This document shows positions 45,001-53,477 of a DNA stretch of 64,000 nucleotides, in pieces. A program made the position numbers and the translations under genes. Under the pieces are notes generated by a model that made no database searches, was not told where the DNA came from, and worked only from the letters and a program-made list of their open reading frames with translations. This DNA is from Cognatundibacterium jejuense (GTDB taxonomy: Bacteria > Pseudomonadota > Gammaproteobacteria > Burkholderiales > Burkholderiaceae_D). Positions within the stretch are counted from its first letter, which is position 1; every line of letters begins with the position of its first letter. The stretch is from positions 478,853-542,852 of the forward strand of contig NZ_JACOFV010000001.1 in assembly GCF_014284255.1 (NCBI RefSeq). Reading direction: 5' to 3'.

Positions 45001-45264
45001 CTGACTGAGTTTGAAATATGTTCCAACGATGTACGGTAATTTTTGTATTTTTGCTTCATCATGTGCGCGGACGATACCAGCAAAGGAACATTCATCGGTG
45101 ATCGCCAGCGCTTGATAAGCCAGTGTGGCTGCGCGTTTGACCAATTCTTCAGCATGAGACGCGCCTTCTAAAAAGCTAAAATTAGAAAGGCAGAATAATT
45201 CTGCATAGGCTGGCAGGATCGATGTCGATGCGCTGCTCACTGAGCTTGTGTTCATAAATTTCAT
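42055..45264 (-). CDS. dnaE2: Error-prone DNA polymerase DnaE2 (ImuC)
   Basis: Alpha subunit-type C-family polymerase that carries out translesion synthesis with ImuA and ImuB during the SOS response. The 1069 residues have the PHP domain at the N-terminus (AELFCLSNFSFLEGASHAEEL), the palm with catalytic aspartates in PPDIDVDFEHQRREEV, the fingers, and a C-terminal OB fold (GIVTVRQRPGTAKGVMFLTIED). It is shorter than replicative DnaE and lacks the tau-binding tail. It is the third gene of the imuA-imuB-dnaE2 operon, 18 bases after imuB. ATG 45264 or 45255 may be used. Confidence 0.96.
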   Translation of the reverse strand: MKFMNTSSVSSASTSILPAYAELFCLSNFSFLEGASHAEELVKRAATLAYQALAITDECSFAGIVRAHDEAKIQKLPYIVGTYFKLSQQDAGLPDTTLIALASNREGYGNLSELITLARSRCTKGSYLLTHKDLHTPPEGYEHLAGLPDCLLILVPDYPVKPGILATQATWCAQYFSDRIWMGLNLLLQSGDSYQLQQVTHIANEYVLPVVALGHVLMHVRSRKPLQDTLTSIRLGKPVAECGYALASNAEQHLRSRFRLANIYPADTLAETIRIANLCRFSLDELRYEYPEEVIPKGQTPAAYLRSEVYLGAQLRYPQGVSESLKKTIEHELHLINELAYEAYFLTVHDIVKFARKQGILCQGRGSAANSVVCYCLYITEVNPEVNSLLFERFISKERGEPPDIDVDFEHQRREEVIQYIYQKYGRNRAALAAAVHTYRPRGALRETGKALGIDEAFIDMAAKSHHWFDDKHDLLARFTECGLDTNSMQAQQWASLASQLLRFPRHLSQHSGGFVIARGKLSRLVPIENAAMKDRRVIQWDKDDLESLGLLKVDILALGMLSALRRAFELMKTLHGKPTRMQDIPREDPATYAMLCKADTVGVFQIESRAQMSMLPRLRPREFYDLVVQVAIVRPGPIQGGMVHPYLRRRQGLEVVETYQNPAMQKALGRTLGIPIFQEQVMQIAMLAADFTAGEADGLRRAMAAWKRKGGLDAYHDRIVNAMVKNNYTLEFAEGIFEQMKGFGDYGFPESHAASFAILAYVSSWIKRHEPAVFLCSLLNSQPMGFYSPSQLIQDAKRHDIQVRPIDVMHSNWDSSLETTDLPEKLNAYTQTTQSAVRLGMSLLSGMSEAAALRIQAARTTAAFTDVADLARRAQLNRHDLHVLAASNALHSLVGHRRQALWSAVGAMPDNDLLRPLTIEEYKPTLTVPSEAQEIASDYQTTGFSLQRHPLALLRQQLLAKRFLPASMLNTFQQGQFARGCGIVTVRQRPGTAKGVMFLTIEDETGTVNVLVWPALVEQQRRELLGASLLGVYGIWQRENEMCHLLAKRLVDLSHLLGQLEVASRDFC

Positions 45265-45282
45265 GGTGCAATTTTGCGCAGG

Positions 45283-46848
45283 TCAGCCAAATATGCCGTG
45301 TAAAAACCAGCTTGGTTCTGCATTTTCAGCGTGCGAAGGCCGTTCGCGGTAAATCCAGTAGCGCACATGATTGCTATCTACTGCGACAAAATAATCGCGT
45401 ACCTGGGTCTGATCTGACCACCAACCAGCTTCTATACGTTCAGCGGGGGAAATCAGGCTCAACTCAGAACCAAAGCTGGGCTTATGTCTGCGCACTTCAA
45501 GAGCAATCGCCTGGTTGAGCAACCAACTGGGTCTGAGTAATGGGGTGGACGCTACTTTTTTATCGGATAACTTATCGTTGTGCATCACCGATATCCATTG
45601 ATTAGCGACCTCAGGCCGGTGATCTTCCTTGGGTAATGGGCGTAACACATGATTAGCTCCCAAGCGCGCTACCAGTAGCGCTAGTAGATGCTGATGTTCT
45701 TCTGGTCTGCTCAAGGTGTCTGGAAACAAAGAATCGCTAGGCACTTCCAGCCCTACCGTATGAGGAGCATGCAAGCTTAGAGCAATTACGGCTGCTGGTA
45801 AGTGGAGGTGTGCTAACTTTTCTTTAAATAGTGGCAGCAAGTGCGCTTCTTGCCAACTTGCTTCGGCGAGTTGAATATCGAGCATGCTGGACGGCACAGC
45901 CTGACGACCACGCTCATGCTGTAATTCCAGACGCATATGTTTGACCGCCAGGTGATGGGCATTGAGCCATCCTGATAATTGGCACAATAGATTGCGGCTG
46001 TAACTAAATAAGGCGTCGGTACTGTCCAGTCGATCTGGTAGTTCAAGTCTGGCATGAAATTCCGGATCGGCAACTACCCATATTTGTGGTGCTGAGTGCA
46101 AAGAATAGGCTTGATCCAGCTCCTCCAGCACAGTCTTTCCGCATCGACGTTGCAGACCCGGACGCGGCAGGGCACGTAAATCTGCCAGCCGATAACATGC
46201 TAGTCCATGTAAAAAATCCTGCCACGCAAGTGCGTTCATCAATAAGTGTATGGGCAACTGATCCAGTGCCTTGTGCAAACGTGATATCTGCAAACAAACA
46301 TGCCCCTGACGTTGACGGTGTTGATGACGTGCAGCGTGAATGGCAAATAGCCATGCAGATTTGGCTGTCGGCGTACATCCTGTTGTCAGGCTATAGCCTA
46401 GAGTATTAACGGTGGATCGGATTTGCTGGCGCAAGGAGCGTAAGCCACCAAATAATCGAAGGCTGGCGCCGATGTCGAGCAAGATGCTCGCATTGTCGGC
46501 AATACTGACTTGTGGGGTGTAGCGCAGTAAAGCCAGTGCGATAGCCGATATCGCTGCAGCTTCTCTTTCATTATCTTGTGCAAAAAACTGTGCCTCCGGT
46601 AAGAGCATCTGCACGCCACCGCGCCGCATACCAGCTCGCACACCTGCCTTGCGTGCATCATCCGACATAGCGATCACGCGGTTTTTTTTTAAGACGACGC
46701 TTGCAGACTCACGTTCCACTTGCTGCCAAAGCGGAACAAATACTTCCAGCTGCAGTGCCGGTAAATGCACTGCAATCCACAATGTCTCGCTATGCAGTGC
46801 AGGTTTGTTGATCGGTGCTTTTCTGGTGAAGCGTATGGCGTCAGGCAT
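45283..46848 (-). CDS. imuB: Y-family polymerase-like mutasome protein ImuB
   Basis: Non-catalytic Y-family protein that bridges the beta clamp, ImuA and DnaE2. It is 521 residues with the opening LWIAVHLPALQLEVFVP, where active polymerases have the metal-binding DxD, a palm/finger region to about residue 240 and a little-finger part. The C-terminus ends in YRERPSHAENAEPSWFLHGIFG, typical of the group. The loss of catalytic acidic residues is expected for ImuB. It lies nine bases after imuA. Confidence 0.95.
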   Translation of the reverse strand: MPDAIRFTRKAPINKPALHSETLWIAVHLPALQLEVFVPLWQQVERESASVVLKKNRVIAMSDDARKAGVRAGMRRGGVQMLLPEAQFFAQDNEREAAAISAIALALLRYTPQVSIADNASILLDIGASLRLFGGLRSLRQQIRSTVNTLGYSLTTGCTPTAKSAWLFAIHAARHQHRQRQGHVCLQISRLHKALDQLPIHLLMNALAWQDFLHGLACYRLADLRALPRPGLQRRCGKTVLEELDQAYSLHSAPQIWVVADPEFHARLELPDRLDSTDALFSYSRNLLCQLSGWLNAHHLAVKHMRLELQHERGRQAVPSSMLDIQLAEASWQEAHLLPLFKEKLAHLHLPAAVIALSLHAPHTVGLEVPSDSLFPDTLSRPEEHQHLLALLVARLGANHVLRPLPKEDHRPEVANQWISVMHNDKLSDKKVASTPLLRPSWLLNQAIALEVRRHKPSFGSELSLISPAERIEAGWWSDQTQVRDYFVAVDSNHVRYWIYRERPSHAENAEPSWFLHGIFG

Positions 46849-46857
46849 AGCGGTAAC

Positions 46858-47652
46858 TCATTTAACGCCGGCAGAACTGTGTAGATCTTTTACTGCCTCT
46901 TTTGATAATTCATTTTTCAAATTACTGAGAAAATCAACGTCTTTACCAAACCTGTTGATCTTGTCGGGCTGCGTATACTCAGTAGATCTCAGAGTCAGGT
47001 AAGGGTGATTGTTCAGATATAAAAACAAAGGTGTATCGCTGACAGCGCCACGCCGCTTGAGTATATCAACTTGTATTCCCGATGCCTGAGGCTTGAGCGC
47101 CAGTCGCAACACCGCGGGAGATGGCGATTGTGCAGTTTGCAAGGGGCGTATAACAATAAACAGAGTTTGCGATTTTTGAGCGATCAGATGCAATCGTCGC
47201 AAGGCTTCCGTTTTAATTTGTGTTTGCCAGAACAATAAGGCACCACAGCTACCATTTTTAAGAATTTGCTCTGCAGCCCACAAACTGTCGATGTGTTTAG
47301 CGCTGGCTATCCATAGTAAAGGAATGTTCATGCTCGTTTCTGTCTGGTAAGCACAGGCCAGCGGGATATGTGGTGGTGCGAGTAGCGCAACGGGACGGTT
47401 CCCTAAGTTTCTTAAAGCAGGTAATAGCAGTTTGATTTCTGTCGTTGCAGCCTGCGCGACCAGAATCTCAATGAGTTGCCCCAAAGGCCAGCCACCATTT
47501 GGTAATTCTTCATTCAACGCCACATAGCCGCTGCTCAACGTAGCATGGTTATCTTGGGCTAATTGTGATGCGCGCCAAATATCAGGGTGAAGACTCTCCA
47601 TTCCACCCGGCAAATGAGTGCGACTGATTGGCAATGGAGGTTGAGTAAGCAT
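46858..47652 (-). CDS. imuA: SOS mutasome accessory protein ImuA
   Basis: RecA-related, SulA-like protein required with ImuB for DnaE2-dependent mutagenesis. The recognisable domain begins MESLHPDIWRASQLAQ and includes LPNGGWPLGQLIEILV. Three starts are in frame. The longest (47730) reads through the LexA site and is rejected. ATG 47652 gives 264 residues but has no ribosome binding site because a palindrome abuts it. ATG 47601 gives 247 residues with GGGTGG close by and fits homologous lengths equally well. The promoter overlaps a LexA box. Confidence 0.9.
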   Translation of the reverse strand: MLTQPPLPISRTHLPGGMESLHPDIWRASQLAQDNHATLSSGYVALNEELPNGGWPLGQLIEILVAQAATTEIKLLLPALRNLGNRPVALLAPPHIPLACAYQTETSMNIPLLWIASAKHIDSLWAAEQILKNGSCGALLFWQTQIKTEALRRLHLIAQKSQTLFIVIRPLQTAQSPSPAVLRLALKPQASGIQVDILKRRGAVSDTPLFLYLNNHPYLTLRSTEYTQPDKINRFGKDVDFLSNLKNELSKEAVKDLHSSAGVK

Positions 47653-47654
47653 AA

Positions 47655-47698
47655 GATAAGACAATATACTGATTAAATATACAGTATATTGTCTTATC
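47655..47698. promoter_or_regulatory. LexA box inside a large perfect inverted repeat at the imuA promoter
   Basis: The 16-mer CTG-N10-CAG at 47669-47684 matches the LexA operator seen in gamma- and betaproteobacteria. It forms the centre of a perfect inverted repeat with 17-base arms (GATAAGACAATATACTG at 47655-47671 and its complement at 47682-47698). The outer 14 bases of each arm are not needed for a LexA site. Confidence 0.9.
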
Positions 47699-47711
47699 CA
47701 CGAAACTTCAA
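47683..47711 (-). promoter_or_regulatory. Predicted promoter of imuA-imuB-dnaE2
   Basis: On the minus strand TTGAAG (47711-47706) and TATACT (47688-47683) are 17 bases apart; the -10 overlaps the LexA box, as expected for an SOS-repressed promoter. Confidence 0.75.
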
Positions 47712-47821
47712 AAGATTTTTTAAAAATCAATGGAAATGCCCGCTAAGCCAATACCAGCAAGCACGTCAGATATTTTGAAGAGAATTTTACATGTCAGAGA
47801 TAAGCAACAATAAAACAAATA

Positions 47822-47837
47822 CTGATTGCATATACAG
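47822..47837. promoter_or_regulatory. Second LexA box, facing the small divergent gene
   Basis: CTG (47822-47824), ten bases, CAG (47835-47837), within 8-base inverted arms AAATACTG/CAGTATTT. It lies about 115 bases upstream of ATG 47951. Confidence 0.85.
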
Positions 47838-47950
47838 TATTTTATGTTAAAGTACTTTCCATGGACAAAAGACGAGCGCAGTGATTATAAAAAGTTTCGA
47901 AGATGTCCTTCATGATATTTTTGTATTATCTACCGACACGGAGATTCACC

Positions 47951-48178
47951 ATGGCATACATACAACAAGCTTTCGATACACGATTCAGTTTGCAATTGGC
48001 ACCAACTTCTTTTTTGATGCGTTTGGGGCGCCGTGAGATTTTTGTATGTCGTGATTACAGACAGCGCGCTTATCATGTAAACCCTGTATTTGATTGCTCT
48101 AGCGGTGTGCAAGCAGGTCATTTAGAAATTTTATTTTGCAAAAAATGGCTGATTATTTTGTCTAAGGCAAAATGGTGA
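47951..48178 (+). CDS. Small protein of unknown function, probably SOS-regulated
   Basis: A 75-residue protein without a recognised domain. GGAG (47940-47943) lies seven bases before ATG 47951, which is better than the longer frame from 47903. The sequence starts MAYIQQAFDTRFSLQLAP and has a basic middle (LMRLGRREIFVCRDYRQRAYH) and a C-terminal hydrophobic strand (HLEILFCKKWLIILSKAKW). It has no signal peptide. An exact LexA operator upstream and its head-to-head arrangement with imuA suggest it is induced by DNA damage; a role in the mutasome or in cell-cycle arrest would be speculation. Confidence 0.65.
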   Translation: MAYIQQAFDTRFSLQLAPTSFLMRLGRREIFVCRDYRQRAYHVNPVFDCSSGVQAGHLEILFCKKWLIILSKAKW

Positions 48179-48308
48179 TGCTCTGCAAATGAAAGTGGAG
48201 CAGACCAAAGAGGCGATGCTAAACTTTATATTTGGGATGAGGTAGTAGTGATGGTACTCGCCAAGCACCTTAAGTTTGAAATGTTTGAGCTGTCTCGCTG
48301 ATTAAAAC

Positions 48309-48920
48309 TTAGTGCATAGTCAACAGAGCGAGGCTGGCAACATAAGTCTCCGGAACTTGGAGCGAAAATAATTCAGTGTCCGCAAACAGATGACGATTTG
48401 CGGCACTGATTTGGTTCTCGTGTTCTGTCAAAGTCATTCCGTTGGATTTGAGTTTGGCTTCAAGTTGCGTCCAATATTTTGTAAATAATCTAAATTGATT
48501 TAGGACAGGAGCAGCAAGAATCTCTGAAGTTTTTTGCTCCCCAAGGTACAAACGAGCAAGATCTTGCCATTCTATTTCTGGTGTTAATCGAAGAATATCG
48601 ATGCCAAGCTGATTTTTGGCGCTGATAGCGGCAATGGCAATCCCCGCCTCATAACTCATAGAAATAAATAATTCTTGTTCTGCAACAAGCGCAAAGTTCC
48701 CTTTAGCAATGATGCTTATTATGCGTATCTGCTGCGCAGGGCAATCGAATGCGGAAACCAGCATTTCTGTTAAGGCCAGGCGCAGAGATTGTCTGGCCGC
48801 ATCGCGTTCAATATTTTCTGGAACGGTGATATAAATGACGACAACATCTTTAGCAATAAAATACTCCAGCGCTGTGTGTGACTGGAGTGGCCATAAAAAA
48901 GCAGGCAAATGCTGTTCCAT
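48309..48920 (-). CDS. 4'-phosphopantetheinyl transferase superfamily protein
   Basis: Probably moves phosphopantetheine from CoA to the carrier domain of the adjacent synthetase. The 203-residue sequence has the core motifs of Sfp-type enzymes: GIDIL (106-110, with the Mg-binding aspartate) and KYWTQLEAKLKSNG (148-161, with glutamate and lysine). The first motif, FISMSYE (85-91), is a degenerate form of the usual FNxSHS. It starts 20 bases after the NRPS stop on the same strand, which strongly suggests cotranscription and a dedicated partner. Confidence 0.82.
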   Translation of the reverse strand: MEQHLPAFLWPLQSHTALEYFIAKDVVVIYITVPENIERDAARQSLRLALTEMLVSAFDCPAQQIRIISIIAKGNFALVAEQELFISMSYEAGIAIAAISAKNQLGIDILRLTPEIEWQDLARLYLGEQKTSEILAAPVLNQFRLFTKYWTQLEAKLKSNGMTLTEHENQISAANRHLFADTELFSLQVPETYVASLALLTMH

Positions 48921-48940
48921 CAGAAGCCCTAAGGAGGGAA

Positions 48941-51900
48941 TTAAGTCATCATTGCAGCAGGACAGCCGCGCCAGCTTGAATTTGCCGGAATAAATTCACC
49001 TTTCATTACCAGCGTTAAAGCTCCCAAACTAGCCCCATTACCCACTTCTGCGCCGTATAACACCGAGCTGCGTGCGCCCATATAAACCCGCTCACCAATC
49101 GTGACATGATCAATTTTCATCACACGGTCTTCAAACAAGTGAGTCTGAGGACAAGCCAGTGCATTGATTTCAGTATAATCGCCGATGCGAACGCAATCAA
49201 ACTCAGTGATATCAGTCGTATCTAAATATACCCCTTTGCCGATGTTGCATCCCAATAAATTAAAGGCGATCGGCAGCCATGGGGTGCCGCGCAGATAGCG
49301 CATAAAATTGGGGATCGCTACCCCTTCATACAAATTGGTAATGCCTTCAGATAGCCAGACAAATGGAGTCCACATCGGAACACTGGCTTTCTTATAACGA
49401 TAAATCAGCAGCCACTTAAACACCAACACAAAACCAAAGCTACCAACACCATAAAGCAAACCAGCAACCAATAACGACAAAAACACTTCCATCCAACGAT
49501 CATCACCTGCCAGCGGCATTAAATTCAGCACTACTGTATAACCGACCGCAATCACAATGGCATGCGGCGCGATGATCCGAAAGGCCTCGACCAAACCTCG
49601 TCCTATACGCCGGAAAAATGATGGTTTAAATGTCAGGCTTTCAGGAAAGCCTTTCGTTTCTTCACGTGCCGGCAAATGTATTGGAGGAGATCCTAACCAT
49701 GTGTCGCCGTCCTTCATTAAGGCATTATCCGGAGCGCAACTATGAACCCCAATCAATACATTCTCAGGCAAGATGGTGCCATCTGGAATATACGCGCCGT
49801 TACCGACGAAGCTCCGTCTTGAGATGACAGTGGGTTGCATGCGCATCCAACCCACATCAATTTCTTCATCGCCAAGCAAAACCGCATCGGCGATAAATGT
49901 CTCATCACCTAAAGTCAGCATATCTGGCACCACCCCCAAAGCGGTAGAAATCTCAGCACCTTTGCCCACTTTTGCACCCAATAAGCGGTACCAGAATGGG
50001 GCAAATACTGTCGCATAGATCCCGTGTAAGACATGTAAGCTCGATTCTTGAATTTGATTCACCAACCATTTTTGGCAATAGGTATTCCCGTGAACTTTAT
50101 AGATGCCAGGCTTTAATTTAGGCAAAATAAACCAACGGATACCGGCCGAAAGCAGGGCAGTACATAAAATCAAGATTGCCGTAGCAGGGAAGGCCAGGAC
50201 AAAATATTTGGTTAATTGAAATGGTATCGAGTTACCCTGCAACCACGGAAACGCATCGGCATTATCAAACCAGTCAATAATCACGAAGCTAGGAAATACT
50301 GGCACAAAGAACAGCGCGCCAATCAGTAATGCGCCAGTGACAAAAAATATGAATTCGCCGAATGCGCGTTTGTGTGATAACAGCGGACGGGCCTGTGTAC
50401 TGTCTTGATCAAACGCTGCATAGTCTTTTGCGGGTGAACCTTTCCACACCCGATATGCCGGAATTACGTTGCCATCTGCCAAGGCAGATTGGCCGTCCAG
50501 ATGTGCACCATTTTCTAAACAGACATTTCCTTCCAGTACAGAATATGAACCAACATACGCGTCTTTTTTCAAGGTGATAGGACCAAGAATCAGCTCACCA
50601 TGTTGTACCCGTGCATTTTCCAGATTGACGGCGCTACCTATGCTGACGCCATCTCCGATATCTAACAAGTCCGGTGAGCGTAAGGTAATCGAGCCAATCG
50701 TGACATCTTTACCGATCTTTGCCCCCAATGCACGCAACCATAAGGGATACAAAGAAGATCCACTCAGCATATAAGTCGGTGCTGCTTCAACCAGACGATC
50801 CGCAAGCCACCATCGGAAATATGCGATACCCCATAAAGGATAGCGTCCAGCTTTTAAGCGGCCGACAATCAACCATTTACCGAGGATCGCAATTCCAAAC
50901 TCCGCCAGTGTCAATAGTAAAAACGTTGCGACAGAAAACAAAATTGCCCGGGTATTGGAATCGTCAGGGTCACCAGTCAAAAAGTGATATGTGAAGAACG
51001 GTGCCAACCATTGCACCATACGTATCGCTACCAGCCAAGGAATAACCAATGCCTGAGCCGCGCCGCATATCCATCGCTTCCAGCCAGACGGTGGTGTCCA
51101 GTCGGTTTGCTCGTCGCTCATCACATCCTGAGCCGCACCCGCGACTTCCAATAATTCAGCGATTTTTCCTATGCTTCGTTGCTGATAAATGTCTGCGATT
51201 TTGAAATACGCAAAACGACTATGTTTGCGCAGCAACGAAACAAGACGCGCTGCCATCAATGAGTGCCCACCGAGATCAACAAAAAAATCAGCAGTACGAC
51301 GAATAGCCTGTCCAGGGAAAAGGGTGTTTAAGGTCGCAAATAAAATCTCTTCAGTTTTATTATCTGGTGTATCGGATTCGCCCGAGCTGAGCGCCACCGC
51401 CAGCTCCATTTTTTTCAGCGTATTTCTGTCGATCTTGCCAGACGTCAGACGTGGCATTTCCGATAAAAATTCAAACCTGGACGGCACCATGTAGGGCGGC
51501 AAAAGCTGGCTTAAGTGGGCTCGTAAGATCGTTTTGAATTCAGCTTCAGAAAGCTCATTCTCGCCATGATTACAAGGCAAGTCATCACGAACCATAAACG
51601 CCATGATCTGGTCAATGCCTTGGTCTTGCCTTAGGATAACCGCGACCGTACCCACGCCGTGTTGTTGTGCAAGGAGGGCTTCAATTTCACCGAGCTCAAC
51701 CCGGAAACCGCGAATTTTGATCTGATCATCAGCACGGCCAAGACATTGAATACTACCGTCAGATTGAATGCAAGCGAGGTCACCCGTACGATATAAACGC
51801 CGTTCGTTTTCGACCGTCGCCCATGGGTTATTCAAAAATTTTTCAGCAGTAAGTTCAGGACGACCAAGATAACCAATTGCGACACCGGGTCCGGATATAC

Positions 51901-53029
51901 ACAACTCACCAGTTTCGCCAAGAGGCAATAAGCGCAAACCATTTTCTATGTCAGTAGCAATGACCATCATAGAATAATTGGGTAAAGGCGTGCCAATCGT
52001 CACTGGTTGATCCGCATGCAATACAGCCAAACTTGCAGATACCGTTGCCTCAGTAGGGCCATACGTATTGAACATTTGGCGGCCTGGGCGGCTGAAACGC
52101 TTGACCAATGATTCAGGGCACATTTCACCGCCTAGATTGACCAGCCGCAGACTATCGACATCCTGTGAAAACAAGGCCAACAGAGTAGGTACAGCGTGTA
52201 ACACCGTAATCTGATTTACTTCCAAAGCCTGAGGCAAGGCATCAGGGTCAGCGGTAATTTCTTTCGGCGCAAGCCACAAACTCGCGCCCACCAAATAGCT
52301 AATCCAGATTTCTTCAAATGACATGTCGAATGCCACTGAAAAACCTTGATATACCTTATCTGATTCTTCAATACCTAAAACCGCGTTTTCACTACGCAAA
52401 AAATGACAAATACTGGCGTGATTGACCAATATGCCTTTCGGTTTTCCAGTTGATCCAGATGTATAGATGACATAAGCAGGAAACTCAGGTGAAGCCGCTT
52501 CGCGCCGTAGCAGATTGCTTTGTGGTAGAGAGACTAGTGCTTCGGCGGTCCAAAGTTTGCAACATAAGCCATTGCATACATCAGCAAAGTCGTTGCAACT
52601 CAACAGACCAATTGCTTGTGCATCGGCAAGACAAATAGCGATGCGATCGATAGGCGTATCCGCGTCGAAAGGCAGCCACGCAGCGCCAGTTTTAGCAATA
52701 CCTGCCTGCATCACCAGTAAGTCTATGCCTCGCGGCAACCACAAACCTACGATATGTCCAGGGCGCACACCTTCCCGGATCAGCACAGACGCAACGACGT
52801 CCGCACGTGAATCGAGCTCGGCATAAGTTATTTGCTGCTGCTGAAATTCCAGCGCGATTTTTTCTGGAATTCGACGTGCGGTATTTTCCAACAGATCTGC
52901 GAGAGTCTCTTGGCGGATCAGGCTCGCATTGGATTCGCCATACAAAATCTGAGTGTTCAACTGAGTGCTACTTAACAAAGACATAAAAGCGATAAGGGAA
53001 TTTGTAATATTGTTAGTGAATTCGTTCAC
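48941..53029 (-). CDS. Pls/PosA-family membrane non-ribosomal peptide synthetase
   Basis: A single-module synthetase resembling epsilon-poly-L-lysine synthase (Pls). Order in 1362 residues: adenylation domain (about 40-545; A3 YVIYTSGSTGKPKG at 187-199, A4 FDMSFEEIW at 234-242, A10 lysine K532), carrier domain with the phosphopantetheine serine S590 in DLGGHSLMA, then membrane helices alternating with three hexapeptide beta-helix domains (about 760-870, 1010-1105 and 1255-1360). No condensation or thioesterase domain is present, as in Pls, where the C-terminal domains polymerise the substrate. By-eye comparison with GrsA gives the pocket code D-M-E-T-V-L-T-V-S-K. The acid at position 239 fits a diamino acid such as ornithine or lysine. 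GTG 53029 or ATG 52984 may start it. Confidence 0.92.
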   Translation of the reverse strand: MNEFTNNITNSLIAFMSLLSSTQLNTQILYGESNASLIRQETLADLLENTARRIPEKIALEFQQQQITYAELDSRADVVASVLIREGVRPGHIVGLWLPRGIDLLVMQAGIAKTGAAWLPFDADTPIDRIAICLADAQAIGLLSCNDFADVCNGLCCKLWTAEALVSLPQSNLLRREAASPEFPAYVIYTSGSTGKPKGILVNHASICHFLRSENAVLGIEESDKVYQGFSVAFDMSFEEIWISYLVGASLWLAPKEITADPDALPQALEVNQITVLHAVPTLLALFSQDVDSLRLVNLGGEMCPESLVKRFSRPGRQMFNTYGPTEATVSASLAVLHADQPVTIGTPLPNYSMMVIATDIENGLRLLPLGETGELCISGPGVAIGYLGRPELTAEKFLNNPWATVENERRLYRTGDLACIQSDGSIQCLGRADDQIKIRGFRVELGEIEALLAQQHGVGTVAVILRQDQGIDQIMAFMVRDDLPCNHGENELSEAEFKTILRAHLSQLLPPYMVPSRFEFLSEMPRLTSGKIDRNTLKKMELAVALSSGESDTPDNKTEEILFATLNTLFPGQAIRRTADFFVDLGGHSLMAARLVSLLRKHSRFAYFKIADIYQQRSIGKIAELLEVAGAAQDVMSDEQTDWTPPSGWKRWICGAAQALVIPWLVAIRMVQWLAPFFTYHFLTGDPDDSNTRAILFSVATFLLLTLAEFGIAILGKWLIVGRLKAGRYPLWGIAYFRWWLADRLVEAAPTYMLSGSSLYPLWLRALGAKIGKDVTIGSITLRSPDLLDIGDGVSIGSAVNLENARVQHGELILGPITLKKDAYVGSYSVLEGNVCLENGAHLDGQSALADGNVIPAYRVWKGSPAKDYAAFDQDSTQARPLLSHKRAFGEFIFFVTGALLIGALFFVPVFPSFVIIDWFDNADAFPWLQGNSIPFQLTKYFVLAFPATAILILCTALLSAGIRWFILPKLKPGIYKVHGNTYCQKWLVNQIQESSLHVLHGIYATVFAPFWYRLLGAKVGKGAEISTALGVVPDMLTLGDETFIADAVLLGDEEIDVGWMRMQPTVISRRSFVGNGAYIPDGTILPENVLIGVHSCAPDNALMKDGDTWLGSPPIHLPAREETKGFPESLTFKPSFFRRIGRGLVEAFRIIAPHAIVIAVGYTVVLNLMPLAGDDRWMEVFLSLLVAGLLYGVGSFGFVLVFKWLLIYRYKKASVPMWTPFVWLSEGITNLYEGVAIPNFMRYLRGTPWLPIAFNLLGCNIGKGVYLDTTDITEFDCVRIGDYTEINALACPQTHLFEDRVMKIDHVTIGERVYMGARSSVLYGAEVGNGASLGALTLVMKGEFIPANSSWRGCPAAMMT

Positions 53030-53477
53030 TGTCTTACTGCTAATGCAGCAAAAATGAACGAAAAATATTCTTTTTATTCTTTTAAATCCAGAAAAATTGA
53101 TTCATTCCCTGAAACAGAGCAACGTTTTTTCTTGTAAAAGTTAAAAATAGCTTTAAATCCCATTGGTATTGGTAAGTGGATTTAATAAAAATTTTGCGCT
53201 CATTTTACTAAAGCGAATAAAATATTTTTTTATTATCACATAGATTGCGCCGAATATTCTTGTTGAACAGGCTCGAATGTCGACTTATTTACATTGCAAA
53301 CACTCCTGCTGAGAAATTTTAAGCAAGCAATCAAAAAGTAATGCACGCAATGCGGCAAACGTATGATTTTGAATACGTATCGGTGTAATTTGCCTGATCG
53401 TCAATAAAGCACGGTATATACTAATTCGCTCGTTGCGATGGATGCTGGCCTGCGATTGCAGCAGACGCGATGCAACA
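53030..53477. other. AT-rich gap upstream of the NRPS gene
   Basis: About 450 bases. The half near the NRPS is very AT-rich and should hold its promoter, though no clear consensus was fixed. A 76-codon minus-strand frame (53285-53515) overlaps the beta-lactamase end and is not supported. Confidence 0.5.
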
